Below, piece after piece: positions 5,966-8,431 of a stretch of DNA of 8,431 nt. Origin of the DNA: Peptostreptococcaceae bacterium (GTDB lineage: Bacteria; Bacillota; Clostridia; Peptostreptococcales; Peptostreptococcaceae); the NCBI GenBank assembly GCA_029983575.1, contig JASBZE010000075.1, forward strand, positions 1-8,431, read 5' to 3'. A program made the translations under genes and the position numbers. How positions within the stretch are numbered: position 1 is the first letter of the stretch; every line of letters begins with the position of its first letter. The notes under the pieces are model-generated. The model was not told the DNA's origin. It did not search any database and was given only the letters and a program-made list of their open reading frames with translations.

Positions 5966-6137
5966 GTGATGTGTTTTTTAATCTTTTTATCATAAGCAGC
6001 TTACTGTAATTAAGCTAATTGTGCCATTACAAATATTAATTTATTTGATATGATTATACCAAAAATTCTACTTAATATCTATCTATCAGTTATTATTTTT
6101 AAAAATTGTTCTTGCTTGTTAAAACATATCTTACAGA
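5966..6137. other. Gene-free AT-rich tail of the insert
   Basis: No open frame with family similarity and no RNA gene is visible. On the minus strand TGGTATAAT (TATAAT at 6053-6058, TG at 6060-6061) is an extended -10 match pointing toward the DUF1016 remnant. It may be that gene's old promoter, but no -35 is seen and the intervening 5' coding part is missing. Nothing else was found here. Confidence 0.4.
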
Positions 6138-6190
6138 AATACATAAAAAAGCATCGAGGGTATTTTCCTTACCTTCGATGCTTTTTATTA
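6138..6190 (+). repeat. 53-bp perfect direct repeat, copy 2
   Basis: Exact duplicate of 5393-5445. It includes the triplets AAT ACA TAA that in copy 1 end the small membrane gene, although no such gene precedes copy 2. That suggests copy 1 is the ancestral junction with the membrane gene and that the duplication arose with the insert. Confidence 0.95.
6146..6186. terminator. Bidirectional rho-independent terminator, copy 2, ends the greA-lysS transcript
   Basis: The same 17-bp stem (6146-6162 with 6170-6186) and 7-nt loop as copy 1. It begins 15 nt after the lysS stop codon on the minus strand and is followed there by a T-run, so it should terminate lysS transcription. Confidence 0.9.
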
Positions 6191-6201
6191 TTCTTCATTT
6201 A

Positions 6202-7713
6202 CTATTCTTGATGTTCTTCGTCTTTTTTACCTAGTGGCTTCATTGTTGGGAACAGTAGCACGTCTCTTATTGATGTTGAGTTTGTTAACAACATTATTAC
6301 CCTATCTATACCTATTCCAAGTCCTCCAGTTGGTGGTAGACCAACTTCTAGAGCGTTTAAGAAGTCCTCGTCCATTTCAAAAGCTTCATCATCTCCAAGC
6401 TCTCTCTTTCTCTCTTGGTCTAAGAATCTTGACTTTTGATCTATTGGATCGTTTAGCTCTGAAAACGCGTTGGCAAGTTCCCATTTGTTTGCAAAAGCCT
6501 CAAACCTATCTGTTTTTCTAGGATCTTCTACACTTCTTTTTGCCAATGGAGATACTTCAACTGGATGGTGAGTTATAAAAGTTGGTTGTATAAGTTTATC
6601 TTCGCCAAACTCTTCAAAGAATGCGTTGATTATTTCTCCTCTTCTCATACCTGGCTCGATTTCAATACCGTGTTTTTTTGCAACTTCAATAGCCTCTTCG
6701 TCTGTTTCAATAGTTTCAAAATCAACTCCAGCATACTCCTTTACACATTCTTCCATCGTCATTCTCTTCCAAGGAGGAGTGAAGTCAAGCTTAGTTCCTT
6801 GATAATCTACAACCATGCTTCCAGTCGCTTCAACTGCCATTTGAGATATTATGTTCTCAGTGTGAGTCATCATGTCTTTGTAGTCTGCATATGCCTGGTA
6901 TAGCTCTATTGCAGTGTATTCAGGGTTGTGTTTAATACTCATACCCTCATTTCTAAACATCCTACCCATTTCATATACCTTGTCAAAACCTCCGACTATG
7001 AGCCTCTTTAGATACAGTTCGTTCGCTATTCTTAGATACATCGGAATGTCTAGTGTATTGTGATGAGTTATAAATGGTTTGGCATTCGCACCACCGGCTA
7101 TGGTATTTAGTATTGGAGTTTCGACTTCTAAAAATCCTTCTCCGTCAAGATATCTTCTAATAGCCTTAAGAGCCTTAGTCCTTGTCAAAAACGCATTTTT
7201 TACCTCAGGATTAACTATCAAATCTACATATCTCTGTCTATATCTAAGGTCTGGGTCCTTAAGACCGTGGAATTTTTCAGGAAGAATTTGTAGTGATTTA
7301 CTAAGTAAAGTTATCTTAGAAGCCTTTATAGATATTTCTCCTCTTTGAGTTCTGAATACCTCACCTTCAACTCCTACTATATCACCTATGTCGTAAGTCT
7401 TTATTTCCTTGTATTCTTCTTCTCCAACATTGTCTTTTCTAATAAACAGCTGGATTCTTCCTTGAGAGTCTTGTAAATCGTAAAAAGCTACCTTACCTTG
7501 GACTCTCTTGCTCATTATCCTACCAGCCAGTACCTCAACCTTTCCTTCAAAGTCATCAAAATTGTCTTTGATATTCATAGAGTGGTTTGTTACTTCAAAT
7601 TTACTTATTTTAAAAGGATCTTTTCCCATTTCTTGAAGTTCTTTTAACTTATCTCTCCTGACCTGCAAAACTTCGCTTAGGTCTTCATTGTTAATATGGT
7701 CGTTATTTGCCAT
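6202..7713 (-). CDS. lysS: Lysyl-tRNA synthetase, class II, 503 aa
   Basis: It charges tRNA-Lys with lysine using ATP in the cytoplasm. The N-terminal OB-fold anticodon-binding domain spans about 58-137 (VEVLAGRIMSKR, KVAFYDLQD). LRYRQRYVDL at 156-165 opens the catalytic domain. Motif 1 is around 187-203 (RYLDGEGFLEVETPILN). Motif 2 is FRNEGMSIKHNPEYT at 253-267. The lysine-pocket region is THHPVEVSPLAKR at 381-393, and motif 3 is GLGIGIDRVIMLLT at 464-477. Length is normal for bacterial LysRS (about 490-505). The start ATG (7711-7713) follows GGGAGGT (7718-7724) by 4 nt. It lies 76 nt downstream of greA on the same strand, a common Bacillota arrangement, and no terminator or T-box is seen between them, so it is probably transcribed from the greA promoter. 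Confidence 0.98.
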   Translation of the reverse strand: MANNDHINNEDLSEVLQVRRDKLKELQEMGKDPFKISKFEVTNHSMNIKDNFDDFEGKVEVLAGRIMSKRVQGKVAFYDLQDSQGRIQLFIRKDNVGEEEYKEIKTYDIGDIVGVEGEVFRTQRGEISIKASKITLLSKSLQILPEKFHGLKDPDLRYRQRYVDLIVNPEVKNAFLTRTKALKAIRRYLDGEGFLEVETPILNTIAGGANAKPFITHHNTLDIPMYLRIANELYLKRLIVGGFDKVYEMGRMFRNEGMSIKHNPEYTAIELYQAYADYKDMMTHTENIISQMAVEATGSMVVDYQGTKLDFTPPWKRMTMEECVKEYAGVDFETIETDEEAIEVAKKHGIEIEPGMRRGEIINAFFEEFGEDKLIQPTFITHHPVEVSPLAKRSVEDPRKTDRFEAFANKWELANAFSELNDPIDQKSRFLDQERKRELGDDEAFEMDEDFLNALEVGLPPTGGLGIGIDRVIMLLTNSTSIRDVLLFPTMKPLGKKDEEHQE

Positions 7714-7730
7714 CTTTACCTCCCGTCAGA

Positions 7731-7760
7731 TTGTACTTATGTAAATTGTACTTATGTAAA
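7731..7760. repeat. 15-bp tandem duplication in the greA-lysS spacer
   Basis: TTGTACTTATGTAAA occurs twice head to tail (7731-7745, 7746-7760), with no mismatch. It fills much of the 76-nt spacer just upstream of the lysS ribosome binding site. The unit is not palindromic. It is probably a replication-slippage duplication. Confidence 0.85.
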
Positions 7761-7789
7761 TATTATTATATTTATTTAATCTATACTTT

Positions 7790-8272
7790 TTATGCTCTGG
7801 ATATTGAAAGTATTTCAAACTTTGCCACACCGTCTGGAACTGCTACGTCAACTACATCTCCAACCGTATTTCCAAGTAGAGATCTTCCCACTGGTGACTC
7901 ATTAGAAATTTTCCCCTCAAAAGGATCTGCCTCAGCAGAACCGACTATAGTGTATTCAATCTCCTCATCAAAATCGTGGTCCTTTACCTTTACCTTTGAA
8001 CCGACCATAACAATGTCGGCATTTATTGATGAATCATCTATTATCTCTGCTGTTCTGAGCATATTCTCAAGCTTAGCTATCTTCTCCTCAAGCTGAGCCT
8101 GCTCTAATTTTGCCTCGTCATATTCAGCGTTTTCTGAAAGGTCTCCAAATGAAATAGCTACCTTTAATCTCTCTGCTATCTCTTTTCTCTTTACTGTCTT
8201 TAGGATTTCTATTTCCTCTTCCATTTTATCGTAGCCCTCTTGGGTCAATATAACACCTTGTTTATTTTCCAT
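7790..8272 (-). CDS. greA: Transcription elongation factor GreA, 160 aa
   Basis: It enters the RNA polymerase secondary channel and stimulates cleavage of backtracked transcripts. The N-terminal coiled coil (about 10-77) carries the catalytic tip GDLSENAEYDEAK at 43-55, with Asp44 and Glu47 corresponding to the acidic pair of E. coli GreA. The C-terminal FKBP-like domain (about 84-158) contains GSKVKVKD, YTIVGSAEADP and the signature ISNESPVGRSLLG at 122-134. Length is standard (about 158-160). The ATG (8270-8272) follows AAAGGAG (8280-8286) by 7 nt. It is first in a greA-lysS transcription unit behind a strong promoter. Confidence 0.98.
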   Translation of the reverse strand: MENKQGVILTQEGYDKMEEEIEILKTVKRKEIAERLKVAISFGDLSENAEYDEAKLEQAQLEEKIAKLENMLRTAEIIDDSSINADIVMVGSKVKVKDHDFDEEIEYTIVGSAEADPFEGKISNESPVGRSLLGNTVGDVVDVAVPDGVAKFEILSISRA

Positions 8273-8320
8273 CGTTTTTCTCCTTTATATTAAGTTTTAA
8301 TTGTTGTCTTCATCCGATAT

Positions 8321-8349
8321 ATTATAAAGCTAAATCAGCCATATGTCAA
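8321..8349 (-). promoter_or_regulatory. Consensus sigma-A promoter of greA-lysS
   Basis: On the minus strand TTGACA (8344-8349), exactly 17 nt, then TATAAT (8321-8326). Both hexamers are perfect matches, so this should be a strong constitutive promoter. Initiation near 8314 gives a leader of about 42 nt before the greA ATG, too short for a T-box or large riboswitch. Confidence 0.85.
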
Positions 8350-8362
8350 TATCTTAAGGCTC

Positions 8363-8391
8363 ATTTAAATACTTTCATTCTTAGTTGTCAA
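8363..8391 (-). promoter_or_regulatory. Possible second upstream greA promoter
   Basis: On the minus strand a second perfect TTGACA (8386-8391) is followed after 17 nt by TTAAAT (8363-8368), four of six matches to the -10 consensus. It would lie in tandem with the main promoter, 42 bp upstream. The -10 is weak. Confidence 0.3.
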
Positions 8392-8431
8392 GACATATGT
8401 TACACCTACCACAAAAAAATACAGTTTTTTT

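Noticed and set aside
6234..7348. Plus-strand open frames opposite lysS
   Set aside because: They are antisense shadows of a firmly identified synthetase gene.
7714..7789. T-box or attenuator before lysS
   Set aside because: The 76-nt spacer is too short, has no stable hairpin with a T-run and no T-box consensus sequence.
7707..8096. Plus-strand open frame of 129 codons
   Set aside because: It lies antisense to greA and is Ser/Thr-rich, as expected from the complement of an acidic coiled-coil gene.
8401..8431. A-run/T-run at the right edge as a terminator of an upstream gene
   Set aside because: It is truncated by the window end, the possible stem is only A-T pairs and no upstream gene is visible.

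Overview
The window reads as chromosomal DNA of a low-GC, AT-rich member of the Bacillota, probably an anaerobic clostridial or Tissierellia-like lineage. The grounds are strong AGGAGG-type ribosome binding sites, a greA-lysS pair, a family II (Mn-dependent) pyrophosphatase, a stand-alone alarmone synthetase and compact operons. The genus cannot be fixed from the sequence alone.

Layout. (1) Positions 19-3711, minus strand: a tightly packed five-gene operon read right to left. Its order is an MBL-fold hydrolase, a single-domain (p)ppGpp synthetase, a metallophosphoesterase, a HAD-family 5'(3')-deoxyribonucleotidase-like protein and an unrecognised acidic 174-residue protein. Gaps are 24 nt or overlaps until the last gene, and an extended -10 promoter lies just upstream. 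(2) Positions 3712-3863: a divergent promoter region. (3) Positions 3864-5401, plus strand: an unrecognised 82-residue protein, ppaC, and a 62-residue two-helix membrane protein that seems to have its own promoter. (4) Positions 5393-6190: a 53-bp perfect direct repeat, containing a strong bidirectional terminator, occurs twice 745 bp apart. It brackets a decayed DUF1016/YhcG-type nuclease gene. (5) Positions 6202-8272, minus strand: greA followed by lysS, driven by a near-perfect sigma-A promoter at 8321-8349.

How it fits together. The left operon is rich in nucleotide and phosphate-ester hydrolysis plus alarmone synthesis. ppaC removes pyrophosphate, and greA-lysS is a transcription/translation housekeeping pair. 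The accessory part is the DUF1016 remnant. It sits between what were probably convergent neighbours (small membrane gene and lysS) sharing one terminator, and that terminator is now duplicated on both sides of the insert.

Most notable: the terminator duplication around the dead nuclease gene, and the ppaC leader. ppaC has no Shine-Dalgarno at normal spacing. A strong one lies 48 nt upstream, separated from the start by a hairpin that would bring it closer, and a 16-codon open frame overlaps the ppaC start as ATGA. No complete new multi-gene system is evident.
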